64,000 nt of DNA from Maricaulis sp048269565 (lineage in GTDB: Bacteria; Pseudomonadota; Alphaproteobacteria; Caulobacterales; Maricaulaceae): contig NZ_JBLXIK010000008.1 in NCBI RefSeq assembly GCF_048269565.1, positions 1 through 64,000 on the forward strand, given 5' to 3'. Under the pieces are notes generated by a model that made no database searches, had not been told where the DNA came from, and worked only from the letters and a program-made list of their open reading frames with translations. A program made the position numbers and the translations under genes. This document shows, one piece after another, positions 1 through 8,747 of this stretch; position 1 is the stretch's first letter; every line of letters starts with the position of its first letter.

Positions 1-267
1 TCGCCAGAAACTTCCTCGCAGCAGTCGCCATCGTCTCAGTCAGACTCTGGCTCAGACATTATGAGTCCATGACCTAGGCGCGGCAGGAGGTCCGGGGCGG
101 TGCCGGCGGTCCTGCGGAACAGTTTTCGCTACCCCCGCCCTTTCCCGGAAAGATACAGGCCTCAATTGCGGCAGAAATCGGCATAAAATCGTCTTTTCGC
201 CGCATTATGTGCAAACTTCGCCTGCATACCGCCCGGCTATTGTTAACCAGAACGGGACCTGGCCGGT

Positions 268-654
268 TTGCGCATCTATTCGACCACCGAATTCGAAATC
301 CGGATCAGGGACGGCCTGCTGGAAATGCGGAGCGAGGGGACGCGCGTGTCACAAACCGGCAGTGATGGCGAGCGGGCCTTTTCCAGCCTGTTGCGGGGCG
401 AATCGATCGAGATGATCGCTTTCGATATTCGCGCCGCCGATTTTCGTTTCTCGAGTGTCGAACTGGAATCGCGCATTCGCTATATCGGCCGCCAGTGCCG
501 CGGAATTCCCCTCGCCTTTATCGGGCGCGGTGACCAGCGCGGCCAAGTCCGCGCCGCGGTGCAGACGATCGAGAAGATGGACGGCACCGCGCGCGGATTC
601 CAGTCGCGCCAGCAAGCCCTCGCCTGGCTGAAGACTGCGCGCCAGCCAGCGTGA
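268..654 (+). CDS. Unrecognised 128-aa protein
   Basis: I do not recognise a family for this protein. It is soluble, has no signal peptide or membrane segment, and alternates charged and short hydrophobic stretches as a small alpha/beta domain would. The C-terminal half (RIRYIGRQ, IPLAFIGRG, then a helix to AWLK) has the look of a STAS- or receiver-like fold, but that is only an impression. The start is uncertain: TTG at 268 is the first usual start after an in-frame stop at 244, and ATG at 325 is an alternative that would shorten it by 19 residues. It converges with the LON-domain gene, with 3 bases between their stop codons. Confidence 0.6.
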   Translation: MRIYSTTEFEIRIRDGLLEMRSEGTRVSQTGSDGERAFSSLLRGESIEMIAFDIRAADFRFSSVELESRIRYIGRQCRGIPLAFIGRGDQRGQVRAAVQTIEKMDGTARGFQSRQQALAWLKTARQPA

Positions 655-657
655 ACC

Positions 658-1293
658 CTATTGCAGGGTTCCACCGGCGCTGCCGGCGATCAGGCCAGCG
701 ACGAGATTCTCCATCAGTACCAGACGCGCTGCACCGTCAGGGGCTTCCAGCAAGTCCTGCCGTGCCTGCGGCGGCAATGGTGCCAGCATGGACAGCCGGT
801 CGACCAGGGCCTGCAGCGGCATAGTTTCCAGCGTCGGCCAGTCGGTCTCGACACGGGCATCACCGAACCAGATCTGCAACAGGCGCAGCAAGCGCTCGCG
901 GTCACCCTGCAGCGACGGACGCGGTGCGAGATCCTGGGCAAAGGGCCGGTAATCGACCCGTCCGATACGGTAGGGCGTGGCCGCATCAGCCTCGGCGGCG
1001 AGTTCGAACCGGCTGACGCCGTCCAGCGTCACCAGATAGCGGCCATCGCGGGTCTCCACGAAGGACTTGATACGCCCGGCGGTGCCGATCCGGCGCAGCG
1101 GCGGTTCACCGGTGCCGGTGCCGGCTTCGGGCTGGATGATGCCGATATGGCCACCGTCGCGGCGGGCATCATCGATCATGTTGAGATAGCGCGGCTCGAA
1201 CACGTTCAGCGGCAGCAATTCTCCAGGCAGAAGAATGCAGCCGGCGAGCGGGAAGAGCGGCAGTGAGGCGGGCAGTGTCCGTGTATCGTTCAT
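658..1293 (-). CDS. LON substrate-binding domain protein
   Basis: A 211-residue stand-alone LON (Lon N-terminal) domain with no AAA+ or protease part. The opening strand LPLFPLAGCILLPGELLPLNVFEPRYL (about residues 11-37) is the diagnostic start of the domain. It is followed by GHIGIIQPE and a GTAGRIKSFVETRDGRYLV stretch typical of these proteins. Such short proteins are common in alphaproteobacteria beside housekeeping genes; a role in protein quality control is inferred from the domain and not shown. The ATG at 1293 gives a full-length domain, so the start is likely right. Confidence 0.88.
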   Translation of the reverse strand: MNDTRTLPASLPLFPLAGCILLPGELLPLNVFEPRYLNMIDDARRDGGHIGIIQPEAGTGTGEPPLRRIGTAGRIKSFVETRDGRYLVTLDGVSRFELAAEADAATPYRIGRVDYRPFAQDLAPRPSLQGDRERLLRLLQIWFGDARVETDWPTLETMPLQALVDRLSMLAPLPPQARQDLLEAPDGAARLVLMENLVAGLIAGSAGGTLQ

Positions 1294-1351
1294 GCCTACA
1301 AGATAGGAAGCCCGGCGCCCCGCGCCAAGGTTTCGCAGCGAAGCGGCGGTG

Positions 1352-1915
1352 TCAGGGCTCGTCCCAGGCCGGGCATGGAGCCTGCGGTGCCAGATGACAG
1401 CCCGCCTCGACCCAGGGCTTCAAGCGCCCGGCGATGAAATGCTGCCAGGTCGCCAGGACGATGCCGGCCAGCTCGGCATCAATCTGCCCGGACATGGCCA
1501 GATCAACCCGGAACTGCGTCGCCTCGCCGTCATCGCCGCCCACGGGCTCCAGGGTCCAGCTGGCCACCAGATCGACCGCCCGCCCCGACAGGCCCAGCGG
1601 TCCGTGCAGCCGCAGCGCCGAAGGCGCATCGACATAGATGACCCGCGCATGCAGGGCGCCGTCCTCACTGTCCGGGCGCAATTGTTCGTAGAAGCGGCCA
1701 CCGGCGACAGGCTCGATCGCCAGCACGGCCGGATCCAGGGCGAAGCTGTGATCCCACCAGCCGGTGATGTCGCCGGTGGCGGCATCGAAAACGATTTCCC
1801 GCGGCGCGGCGATCTCGACGCTGAAGCTCGCGGTGAACCCCTGCGGCTCGAAGGCTTCGACCCCGGCCGGCTGACTGGCCATCAGGCCGGCCATAATCAG
1901 CGATGCAAAAAACAT
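1352..1915 (-). CDS. Secreted SRPBCC-fold (AHSA1-like) protein
   Basis: A 187-residue protein. The first about 21 residues (MFFASLIMAGLMASQPAGVEA) look like a signal peptide, so it is probably periplasmic. The rest fits the START/SRPBCC ligand-binding fold of the AHSA1 type: SFSVEIAAPREIVFDAAT at the start of the domain, DITGWWDHSF after it, GGRFYEQL, and a long C-terminal helix beginning after FRVDLAMSGQ. Cytosolic AHSA1-like proteins are common; an exported one is less so. The ligand is unknown. It stands alone between the LON-domain and DUF1993 genes, all on the minus strand. Confidence 0.72.
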   Translation of the reverse strand: MFFASLIMAGLMASQPAGVEAFEPQGFTASFSVEIAAPREIVFDAATGDITGWWDHSFALDPAVLAIEPVAGGRFYEQLRPDSEDGALHARVIYVDAPSALRLHGPLGLSGRAVDLVASWTLEPVGGDDGEATQFRVDLAMSGQIDAELAGIVLATWQHFIAGRLKPWVEAGCHLAPQAPCPAWDEP

Positions 1916-1994
1916 GATCTCCCCCGTCCCGTCAGACGGAGGAGATTACAGGCGGGCGCCGCAGGACGCCAGACGCATCCCTGCCGGCCCGGTC

Positions 1995-2507
1995 TCAGCC
2001 GGGAACGGCTAGGAAGTCGCGCTTGCCGACCGGCACACCGATACTGCGCAGGATCGCGTAGATCATCGCGGCGTGAAACAGCACATTGGCGAGCATGAAA
2101 TTCTGCACATAGGCCTGACGTGGCAGGGTCATTTCCTTGCCGGGGCCGGCGGGGAAGCTGATATCGCCCGTCGGATCAGCATCAATCGCGGCCACCGGCA
2201 GGGCCCACACAGCGTCGCGGGCCGCCGCCAGGCGCGCGCGCAGGTCTTCAAATGAGGCTTCCGTATCGGCGAGGCTGACCGGCTCCTGACCGGCGAGGCG
2301 CGACAGGCCGCGCACGGAAAAATCGCTGACGAGCTGGACCTGGCGCTTGAGCGCGAACATGTCGGGCGTCAGACGCCAGTCGAGATAGATCGCTTCATCG
2401 ACCTTGTGCTCGGCCGCATGGGCCGCGGCCCTGACAAGAATGCCGTCCAGCGCGCGATAGGTCTGGTCGAGCTGGGTGCGGGCAATGGCGGACAGTGAAA
2501 TGGACAT
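1995..2507 (-). CDS. DUF1993 family protein
   Basis: A 170-residue helical protein of the DUF1993 family, related to DinB-like four-helix proteins. Recognisable parts are the N-terminal helix with DQTYRALDGILVRAAAHA, the YLDWRLTPDMFALKRQVQLVSDF segment, and the C-terminal LPRQAYVQNFMLANVLFHAAMIYAILR helix. Function in the family is unknown. The start at 2507 is preceded by a good ribosome binding site (GGGGAAG) and begins MSISLSAI; a longer in-frame reading upstream adds only low-complexity residues. Confidence 0.8.
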   Translation of the reverse strand: MSISLSAIARTQLDQTYRALDGILVRAAAHAAEHKVDEAIYLDWRLTPDMFALKRQVQLVSDFSVRGLSRLAGQEPVSLADTEASFEDLRARLAAARDAVWALPVAAIDADPTGDISFPAGPGKEMTLPRQAYVQNFMLANVLFHAAMIYAILRSIGVPVGKRDFLAVPG

Positions 2508-2638
2508 CGGTCTTCCCCTTGGTTGAAGGCCAAGAGATGGCGATGTTTGCGCCAAAGGGCCAGAGGGGCCGGGGTGAATACCTGTTATTGAAGACGGCAG
2601 GACGGCCACCACGGGTTTGCCGTGATGGCCGGACGGGG

Positions 2639-3028
2639 TCAGACCCGCTCATTCCAGTTGCACAAGGGTTCGCCACTGGCATCCCAGGTCGAGAGCCGGG
2701 CCGTGAAATCAGCCTCGGTGTCGAGCAGGATGTCGGAGAGCAGCGCATCGCCGGCCCCGTTGGCAGGCATATCACCCTCCTGGACGATATCGAAACCGCC
2801 ACCACCCATGCGCTGGGTCACGACCATGCGGTAATTGCTTCCCGCTTCGCCCTGGCCCCAGGCCGTCACCAGCAGCCCGTCGGCAGTGTCGGCCAGCTCG
2901 ATATGGCAGGCCGATCCGGCGGCATTGGCGGCCGGTTGGATCACGGCATCCGGTTCGCCGGGCTGGAGCGCCAGCAGGGTTGCGCCTGCGAGCGCCGTCA
3001 GATTTGCAGCTAGTATGTTCATGCTCAT
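2639..3028 (-). CDS. csgH: CsgH-like curli assembly chaperone
   Basis: A 129-residue exported protein matching CsgH, the alphaproteobacterial periplasmic chaperone that stops curlin from forming amyloid too early. After an N-terminal hydrophobic export segment it has a small beta domain with CHIELADTADGLLVTAWGQ, then AGSNYRMVV and GGGFDIVQEGD. Two cysteines, residues 41 and 123, sit at the domain ends as a likely disulfide. A GGAGA ribosome binding site lies 6 bases before the ATG at 3028. It follows the curlin gene on the same strand, separated by a hairpin. The curlin neighbour makes the assignment firm. Confidence 0.85.
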   Translation of the reverse strand: MSMNILAANLTALAGATLLALQPGEPDAVIQPAANAAGSACHIELADTADGLLVTAWGQGEAGSNYRMVVTQRMGGGGFDIVQEGDMPANGAGDALLSDILLDTEADFTARLSTWDASGEPLCNWNERV

Positions 3029-3086
3029 GACAGTCTCCTTCTCAACTGCGCGTGGATGGGAATACCGGGAAACGAAAAAGCCGTGT

Positions 3087-3109
3087 GGGGAGGGCTGGAT
3101 GCCCTCCCC
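3087..3109 (-). terminator. Hairpin between csgA and csgH
   Basis: A perfect 9-bp inverted repeat (GGGGAGGGC / GCCCTCCCC) around a 5-base loop. Read on the minus strand it is followed about 8 bases later by CTTTTT. It sits just after the curlin stop codon and before csgH, so it probably acts as a partial terminator or mRNA 3' stabiliser, giving much more curlin than chaperone. Confidence 0.7.
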
Positions 3110-3124
3110 GGGCGGCCCCCGGTG

Positions 3125-3637
3125 TTAGTGCTCGCCCTGGATGACCAGGGTCACATTGCCGCTTCCCGTCTGGTTGACGCGGGCGTTCTGGCCGTTGCCG
3201 ACCTGGATGATGCCGGCGGCGTTGTTGGAACCGTACTGGTCCATCGTCGCGGTATTGTTGCGGCCGATCTGGGCGATCCCGGAAAGATTGCGATTGCCGG
3301 TCTGAACGCTGGTGCCGTAATTATTGTAGCCCTGCTGGCCGATCACCGCGTCATTATTGCGGCCGAACTGATCAACATGGGCGCCATTATAGCGGCCCGT
3401 CTGGCCAACCGTGGTGCCGTTGCGGGCGCCGTCCTGGATGACCGTGACATACTGGCGGTCCCCGCGCTGATTGATCACCATCGACTGGCGCGTGCCGTTC
3501 TGGCGGCCGGCGATGTCGTTGTTATAGCCCTGCTGGCTGATGGCGACGCGATTGCGCGACTGGGCTTCAGCAGCACCCACCGTGCCAAGGACAGAAACAG
3601 CGACGAGGGCGCTGGCGAGGAAAAGACGGATTTTCAT
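3125..3637 (-). CDS. csgA: Curlin-repeat amyloid fibre subunit
   Basis: A 170-residue secreted protein. Residues 1-25 are a signal peptide ending in AEA. The mature part is about twelve imperfect 11-residue repeats of the form (I/V)xQxGxxNxxx, for example VDQFGRNNDAV and IAQIGRNNTAT, ending in VIQGEH. This glutamine-, asparagine- and glycine-rich ladder is the hallmark of curlin subunits, which form extracellular amyloid fibres in biofilms. The ATG at 3637 has GGAGTGAAG before it and starts the signal peptide; the frame stays open upstream but without sensible protein. Secretion genes csgG, csgE and csgF are not in the window. It could serve as major (CsgA) or minor (CsgB) subunit. Confidence 0.88.
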   Translation of the reverse strand: MKIRLFLASALVAVSVLGTVGAAEAQSRNRVAISQQGYNNDIAGRQNGTRQSMVINQRGDRQYVTVIQDGARNGTTVGQTGRYNGAHVDQFGRNNDAVIGQQGYNNYGTSVQTGNRNLSGIAQIGRNNTATMDQYGSNNAAGIIQVGNGQNARVNQTGSGNVTLVIQGEH

Positions 3638-4014
3638 GGCTTCACTCCATTTATGATTGCCCGACGCCCAATGCATCGAAGACTGATGCTGTTCTATGTG
3701 AAGCCGGATGAGCCGATCCTGAGGCCTGCATTCAGAAAGCCGACAGGTGCATGAACCGCGGCTGTCAAAGGGCCTCGCTGCAGCAGGATCGCCTTGTCCT
3801 GCGGCGCGAATTTCCCTGTCAGGGCACGCATATCGACGCGTGCGGCCGCGCATTGGCCATATCGGCCTGGCGGTCACGAAGCGCGAAAAATAGCGGCGCA
3901 GGCGCTGAAATTACGTCAGACACAGCCTGCAGACAGCACAGGAGGCCGGCTTGCGGGGGGATGCGGAGGGATCGGGTGTGAGCCGGGTCAGCGTTTTGGA
4001 TCGACTGGTCGCCG
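3638..4014. other. Non-coding gap upstream of csgA
   Basis: These 377 bases lie between the curlin start codon and the end of the ATP-binding regulator, both on the minus strand. I see no convincing gene, although several frames are open. The segment should contain the curlin promoter, but I could not pick out a clear -35/-10 pair. Confidence 0.5.
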
Positions 4015-4896
4015 TCAGGAGCTCGCCGGGGCCCTGACCATGGCCGGTCTGCTGACCGGCGCGAGCACGATACTGGCGGCCAGCGTGCTGCCGCCGCCCA
4101 GCCAGGCCAGCTCGGCAAAGCCCAGAGCCTTGAGCAATTGCGTGCTGCGGGCGCGATAATCCGAGCGCAGTGTATTCCCCTGCCCTTCGGGTCCGGTGGT
4201 TATTCCGTCGCCATCATCCTGGATCAGGATGGAGATCAGGCGTTCGCCGCGCTGGAACTCGACCTGCGCGCGCCGCGAGGCATAGGTGGGTTCTGACAAT
4301 CGTTTCGCCAGTTTGCGTTCCCACGTGCCCGTCGAAAGACCCTGCGCCTTCTCGGCGACCGAGAAGCCCAGATTGCCCAGTTCGATCGCGTTTGCCAGCA
4401 TGACATAAAGACCGACAGCCATTTCGCAGGCGCGCGGCATCGCGGTTCCAAGGAAGCCTGCGAGCTGCCGGGCTTGCGCCAGCGTCTGCACGCTGAAGGT
4501 GGCATTTTGCAGGGTCGTCGCCGGTTCAAGCGCCGAGCCCGGTGACATCTCGTAGTCCCGGACGGCAAACAGGCCTTCGATGACAGTGCCAAGGCTTCCG
4601 GCATCGATATCCCTGGGCAGCCGAAGGTCGGCAGCGACTGTCGGTTTCGCACTGTCGGTCACCAGGACCACTTTCTGGCGCGGGGCCGCGTGCTGCCGCG
4701 CCGTTTGGACCCGTCCGGCATTGGCATCGTCGGCCAGCATGACAGCAATCGGTCCATCGGGCACGATGTTGGGGCCCAGATAGACCGTCACGCCCATGCC
4801 CTCGGCCAGCGCGCGCGACAGATTGCGCATACGCGGGCTGTCAGCCATGCACAGCCAGAGCCGTCGCGGTGTCGATGAAATGTCTGTCGCGCTCAT
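4015..4896 (-). CDS. ATP-binding regulator with degenerate receiver-like N-terminus
   Basis: A 293-residue cytosolic protein. The C-terminal half carries a GHKL/HATPase domain of the anti-sigma or SpoIIE-associated type: an N box at residues 166-180 (MLANAIELGNLGFS), the KRLSEP segment, and a D box at 227-232 (DDGDGI). In related proteins the N box usually reads NAxEHGN; here the His is Leu. Residues 12-115 look like a receiver fold without a clear acceptor Asp. It has no HisKA domain, so it is not an ordinary sensor kinase. A role as partner-switch or anti-sigma-like regulator is inference. The ATG at 4896 is chosen because upstream residues are not protein-like. Confidence 0.65.
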   Translation of the reverse strand: MSATDISSTPRRLWLCMADSPRMRNLSRALAEGMGVTVYLGPNIVPDGPIAVMLADDANAGRVQTARQHAAPRQKVVLVTDSAKPTVAADLRLPRDIDAGSLGTVIEGLFAVRDYEMSPGSALEPATTLQNATFSVQTLAQARQLAGFLGTAMPRACEMAVGLYVMLANAIELGNLGFSVAEKAQGLSTGTWERKLAKRLSEPTYASRRAQVEFQRGERLISILIQDDGDGITTGPEGQGNTLRSDYRARSTQLLKALGFAELAWLGGGSTLAASIVLAPVSRPAMVRAPASS

Positions 4897-5039
4897 ATCC
4901 ACCCCGGGACCGGGCAACTCAACACGGTCCCGGCCCTGCGCAGTCTTCCAGCTATTTCTTAATAAGCGATACCCGGCCTGCAATCGCGGCGCCGGCACGA
5001 TGCCGGGGGAAGCGGGGCCACGCAGGCCAGACACAAAAC

Positions 5040-5063
5040 GGGCCCCGCTGGAAAGCGGGGCCC
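5040..5063 (-). terminator. Hairpin terminator after the SleB-type hydrolase gene
   Basis: A perfect 9-bp inverted repeat (GGGCCCCGC / GCGGGGCCC) with a 6-base loop. On the minus strand it is followed by CGTTTTG, so it fits an intrinsic terminator for the hydrolase gene ending at 5089. Confidence 0.7.
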
Positions 5064-5088
5064 TGATTGTTTCACGCCATGGCGATGA

Positions 5089-5862
5089 TCAGGCGTCGCG
5101 GCCCGCCACGACACCGGCCGAGCGTTCGCGGCGGGTCGGAAAGCGGTAGAAAATATGGGTCCCGATCCGGCGGGTCCGCACCAGGGTATTGCTCCAGTGC
5201 GGATCAACAGCGACGGTGTGATAATGCGTGGCGCGGCGGGTAACGTCGCGGCCAAAGCCCATGAAGGCGTGCTGCGCCACCAGCTCGGAACGGCGCCAGG
5301 CGCGACCGCGCGGCGTGCGGATGGTCGAGCCATCGCAGGTGAAGGAGAACTGGCAACCCGTGCTGCGCTCGGACCCCTGGAACACAACACCGCAGATCGA
5401 GTCCGGATAGGCCGGATGGCGCACGCGGTTCATGATCACCTGGGCAACGGCCAGCTGGCCGACAAAGGCCTCGCTGCGTGATTCGTAATAGATCGCCTGT
5501 GACAGACAGTTCAGTTCGGCAGCAAAATCGGCGGCCATATTGAAGTGCGAGCTGTCGAAGGTCTGAAGGTCGGCGATCGGGCGCCCGCTCAGGACAGCCC
5601 CCTCAAGCGGGTCGGCTTCAAGCGAAAGCGCAGCGACCTGCAGGGTGCGCGGGGCATCCCAGCTTTCTTCGACATCGCCTTCATGCAGATACCGCAGGGC
5701 CAAAGACTGCCAGATGACGGTCTCGTCCTGTTCGCGGGCGCGGCCGGACGCGGTGTTCAGCGCCAGCACGGTCAACAGGCACAGCACCACGAACACCACC
5801 GTATGGAAGGCGGTCGCGACCTGCTCTTGCTGTCGGCGTGCTGCTTCGGAACTCATCCGCAC
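5089..5862 (-). CDS. SleB-type cell wall hydrolase, membrane-anchored
   Basis: A 257-residue protein with one N-terminal membrane segment (about residues 20-37) and a periplasmic Hydrolase_2/SleB domain (about 118-225). The domain shows AIYYESRSEAFVGQLAVAQV, NRVRHPAYPDSICGVVFQG and CQFSFTCDG, with Glu127 in the position of the catalytic acid of this family. These enzymes cleave peptidoglycan as lytic transglycosylases or amidases. In alphaproteobacteria they are common and not linked to spores. It stands alone, with a terminator hairpin behind it and a 190-base upstream gap that should hold its promoter. Confidence 0.85.
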   Translation of the reverse strand: MRMSSEAARRQQEQVATAFHTVVFVVLCLLTVLALNTASGRAREQDETVIWQSLALRYLHEGDVEESWDAPRTLQVAALSLEADPLEGAVLSGRPIADLQTFDSSHFNMAADFAAELNCLSQAIYYESRSEAFVGQLAVAQVIMNRVRHPAYPDSICGVVFQGSERSTGCQFSFTCDGSTIRTPRGRAWRRSELVAQHAFMGFGRDVTRRATHYHTVAVDPHWSNTLVRTRRIGTHIFYRFPTRRERSAGVVAGRDA

Positions 5863-6001
5863 TCCTGTTTATGCCCCGGTCGAATCGAGGCGATGCAATC
5901 AATATACCACGCACAAACTAACGCGGCCTTGCTCGAAAATTAGCGCGCCTCTCTATGAGAGCAGGCTGGCCTGGTCAAGCACGCGGCACGATTACAAATA
6001 A

Positions 6002-6037
6002 GAAATGACTCTCCAGAAACAAGAAGAGAGCCATTTC
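6002..6037 (-). terminator. Intrinsic terminator after ppdK
   Basis: Twelve paired positions (GAAATGGCTCTC with GAGAGTCATTTC on the minus strand, one G-T pair) around a 12-base loop, followed by TTATTTG. It begins about 20 bases after the ppdK stop codon. Confidence 0.65.
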
Positions 6038-6056
6038 ACGCCACAGGTTCAACGAC

Positions 6057-8732
6057 TTATGTTCGCCGACGCAAATTGGCCTGCGCCGCCGCCAGGCGCG
6101 CAATCGGCACGCGATAGGGCGAACAGGACACATAATCGAGCCCGACTTCCTCACAGAAATCGATCGATGCCGGGTCACCGCCATGCTCGCCGCAAATCCC
6201 CAGTTTCAATTCGGGGCGGGTCGTGCGGCCGCGTTCCACGGCGATACGCACCAGATCGCCAACCCCGTCACGGTCGAGGGTGATGAAGGGGTCCTTCTCG
6301 AAAATGCCGGCCTCGAGATAATCGCCGAGGAATTTGCCGGCATCATCGCGCGACAGGCCAAATGTGGTCTGGGTCAGATCATTGGTCCCGAATGAGAAGA
6401 ATTGCGCATCCTTGGCGATATCACCGGCCATCAGGCAGGCGCGCGGCAATTCGATCATCGTGCCGATCATGTATTTCGGCTTGGCACCGGTCTCCTCGGC
6501 CACGGCCTGGGCGACACCGGCGACGCGTGCCTTGAGGATGGAGAGCTCGGCGGCCGTGGCGACCAGCGGGATCATCACTTCGGCGAGTGGCTGGAAGCCG
6601 GTCTCTTTCTCGACGGCAACCTGGGCCTCGAAGATTGCCCGCGCCTGCATCTCGTAGATTTCCGGGAAGGTGATGCCGAGACGGCAGCCGCGATGGCCGA
6701 GCATCGGATTGCTTTCGGCGAGATCGCGCGCCCGCGACATCAACTGGTCGGCTGGCAGGCCGGTGGCCCGCGCCACGTCCATCACGTCTTCCTCGGTGTG
6801 CGGCAGGAATTCGTGCAGCGGCGGGTCGAGCAGGCGGATCGTGCACGGCAATTCGCCCATGATCCGGAAGATCTTGGCGAAATCATCGCGCTGCATTGGA
6901 AGGATCTTGTCGAGTGCCGTGACGCGGCCATCCTGGTCATTTGACAGGATCATCTCACGCACGGCGGCGATGCGCTCGCCATCGAAGAACATATGCTCGG
7001 TACGGCACAGGCCGATACCTTCGGCCCCGAATTCAACCGCAGCCTGGCAATCCTGCGGCGTTTCGGCATTGGTGCGCACCTTCATGCGGCGCGCCTTGTC
7101 GGCCCAGGCCATCAGGATGGCGAATTCACCGGTCAGCTCCGGCTTGATCATCCGGGCTTCGCCAAAGAGGACCTGGCCGTTGGAGCCGTCAATGGTGACC
7201 ATTTCGCCGTCATGGACGACGCGGCGGCCGACCATGAAGAGTTTCTTGGCGTAATCGATCTTCATCTGGCCGGCGCCGGAAACGCAGGGCCGTCCCATGC
7301 CGCGCGCGACCACGGCGGCGTGGCTGGTCATGCCGCCACGTGCGGTGATGATGCCCTCGGCCGCATGCATGCCATGAATGTCTTCCGGCGAGGTCTCGAT
7401 GCGCACGAGGATGACTTTCTCGCCCGCCTTGGCGCGTTCTTCCGCTTCGTCGGAGTCGAACACGACCCGGCCGGTTGCAGCGCCCGGCGAAGCCGGCAGG
7501 CCGGTGGTCAGCACATCGCGCTCGGCATCGGGATCGAGCGTCGGGTGCAGCAATTGATCGAGATGCGACGGATCGATCCGCATCACCGCCTCTTCCTCGG
7601 TGATGAGGCCTTCCTGGGCCATGTCGGTGGCGATACGCAGCGCCGCCTTGGCGGTGCGCTTGCCGGTGCGGGTCTGCAGCATCCAGAGCCGGCCGCGCTC
7701 GACCGTGAACTCGATGTCCTGCATGTCGCGATAATGGCGCTCCAGCTTGTCGAAGGCGGCGGAGAGCTCGGCATAGCTCTGCGGCATCGCCGCTTCCATT
7801 GAGGGCGAATGATCCCCCATGCGCTCGCGCATCGCCTCGGTCAGGCATTGCGGCGTGCGGATGCCGGCAACGACATCCTCGCCCTGGGCATTGACGAGGA
7901 ATTCGCCGTAATAGCCGCTATCGCCGGTCGACGGGTCGCGGGTGAAGGCAACGCCTGTGGCCGAGGTCTCGCCCATATTGCCGAACACCATCGCCTGGAT
8001 ATTGACCGCGGTGCCCCAGCTGGCAGGAATGTCGTGCAGGCGGCGATAGGTCTTGGCGCGCTCGGTCATCCAGCTCATGAAGACGGCGCCGATGGCACCC
8101 CAGAGCTGTTCACGCGGATCGGTCGGGAAAGGCCGGCCGAGCGCATCGGCCGCGGCCTTCTTGTAGCGGGCGACGATTTCTTCCCAGTCATCGGCACTCA
8201 GATCGGTGTCGAGGGAATAGTCGTTCTCGTCCTTGAAGCCGTCGAGAATGTCCTCGAAAATCGCGTGATCGAGGCCGAGAACGACATCGGAATACATCTG
8301 GATGAAGCGGCGATAGCTGTCATAGGCAAAGCGGCGATCACCCGACAATTCGGCCAGGCCCGCCGCGGTCTCGTCATTGAGGCCGAGATTGAGCACAGTA
8401 TCCATCATGCCCGGCATCGAGGCGCGCGCGCCCGAGCGCACCGAGACCAGCAGCGGATTGGCCGGATCGCCCAGCACCTTGTCGGCGGTCGCTTCCAGCT
8501 TGGCCAGGGCGGCCTCAACCTGTTCGTTCAGATCGGCGGGGTATTGTTGCTTGTTCTCGTAGAAAGCCGTGCAGACCTGGGTCGTCAGGGTAAAGCCTGG
8601 CGGGACCGGCAGGCCGAGCGTTGCCATCTCGGCGAGATTGGCGCCCTTGCCGCCAAGCAGCTCGCGCATCCCCGCTTCGCCCTCGGAATAACCGGCACCA
8701 AAGGCGTAGACCCATTTATTGCCTGCACTCAT
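6057..8732 (-). CDS. ppdK: Pyruvate, phosphate dikinase
   Basis: An 891-residue enzyme that interconverts pyruvate, ATP and phosphate with phosphoenolpyruvate, AMP and pyrophosphate. It starts KWVYAFGAGYSEG and GGKGANLAEMATLGLPVPPGFT, the ATP-grasp end. It has the phosphorylated-histidine segment GGMTSHAAVVARGMGRPCVSG in the middle, and the PEP-binding barrel with GLCRTEHMFF, LPCTIRLLDPPLHEFLP, GTNDLTQ and GICGEHGGDP at the end. Length is normal for the family. It lies 15 bases after glyS on the same strand, an order often seen in alphaproteobacteria. It probably serves gluconeogenesis or PEP balance. Confidence 0.97.
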   Translation of the reverse strand: MSAGNKWVYAFGAGYSEGEAGMRELLGGKGANLAEMATLGLPVPPGFTLTTQVCTAFYENKQQYPADLNEQVEAALAKLEATADKVLGDPANPLLVSVRSGARASMPGMMDTVLNLGLNDETAAGLAELSGDRRFAYDSYRRFIQMYSDVVLGLDHAIFEDILDGFKDENDYSLDTDLSADDWEEIVARYKKAAADALGRPFPTDPREQLWGAIGAVFMSWMTERAKTYRRLHDIPASWGTAVNIQAMVFGNMGETSATGVAFTRDPSTGDSGYYGEFLVNAQGEDVVAGIRTPQCLTEAMRERMGDHSPSMEAAMPQSYAELSAAFDKLERHYRDMQDIEFTVERGRLWMLQTRTGKRTAKAALRIATDMAQEGLITEEEAVMRIDPSHLDQLLHPTLDPDAERDVLTTGLPASPGAATGRVVFDSDEAEERAKAGEKVILVRIETSPEDIHGMHAAEGIITARGGMTSHAAVVARGMGRPCVSGAGQMKIDYAKKLFMVGRRVVHDGEMVTIDGSNGQVLFGEARMIKPELTGEFAILMAWADKARRMKVRTNAETPQDCQAAVEFGAEGIGLCRTEHMFFDGERIAAVREMILSNDQDGRVTALDKILPMQRDDFAKIFRIMGELPCTIRLLDPPLHEFLPHTEEDVMDVARATGLPADQLMSRARDLAESNPMLGHRGCRLGITFPEIYEMQARAIFEAQVAVEKETGFQPLAEVMIPLVATAAELSILKARVAGVAQAVAEETGAKPKYMIGTMIELPRACLMAGDIAKDAQFFSFGTNDLTQTTFGLSRDDAGKFLGDYLEAGIFEKDPFITLDRDGVGDLVRIAVERGRTTRPELKLGICGEHGGDPASIDFCEEVGLDYVSCSPYRVPIARLAAAQANLRRRT

Positions 8733-8747
8733 CGCATCAGTCCCTGT

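Noticed and set aside
1..31. A possible start of a minus-strand gene (ATG at 31) running off the left edge.
   Set aside because: Only ten codons are visible and there is no clear ribosome binding site, so no call is possible.
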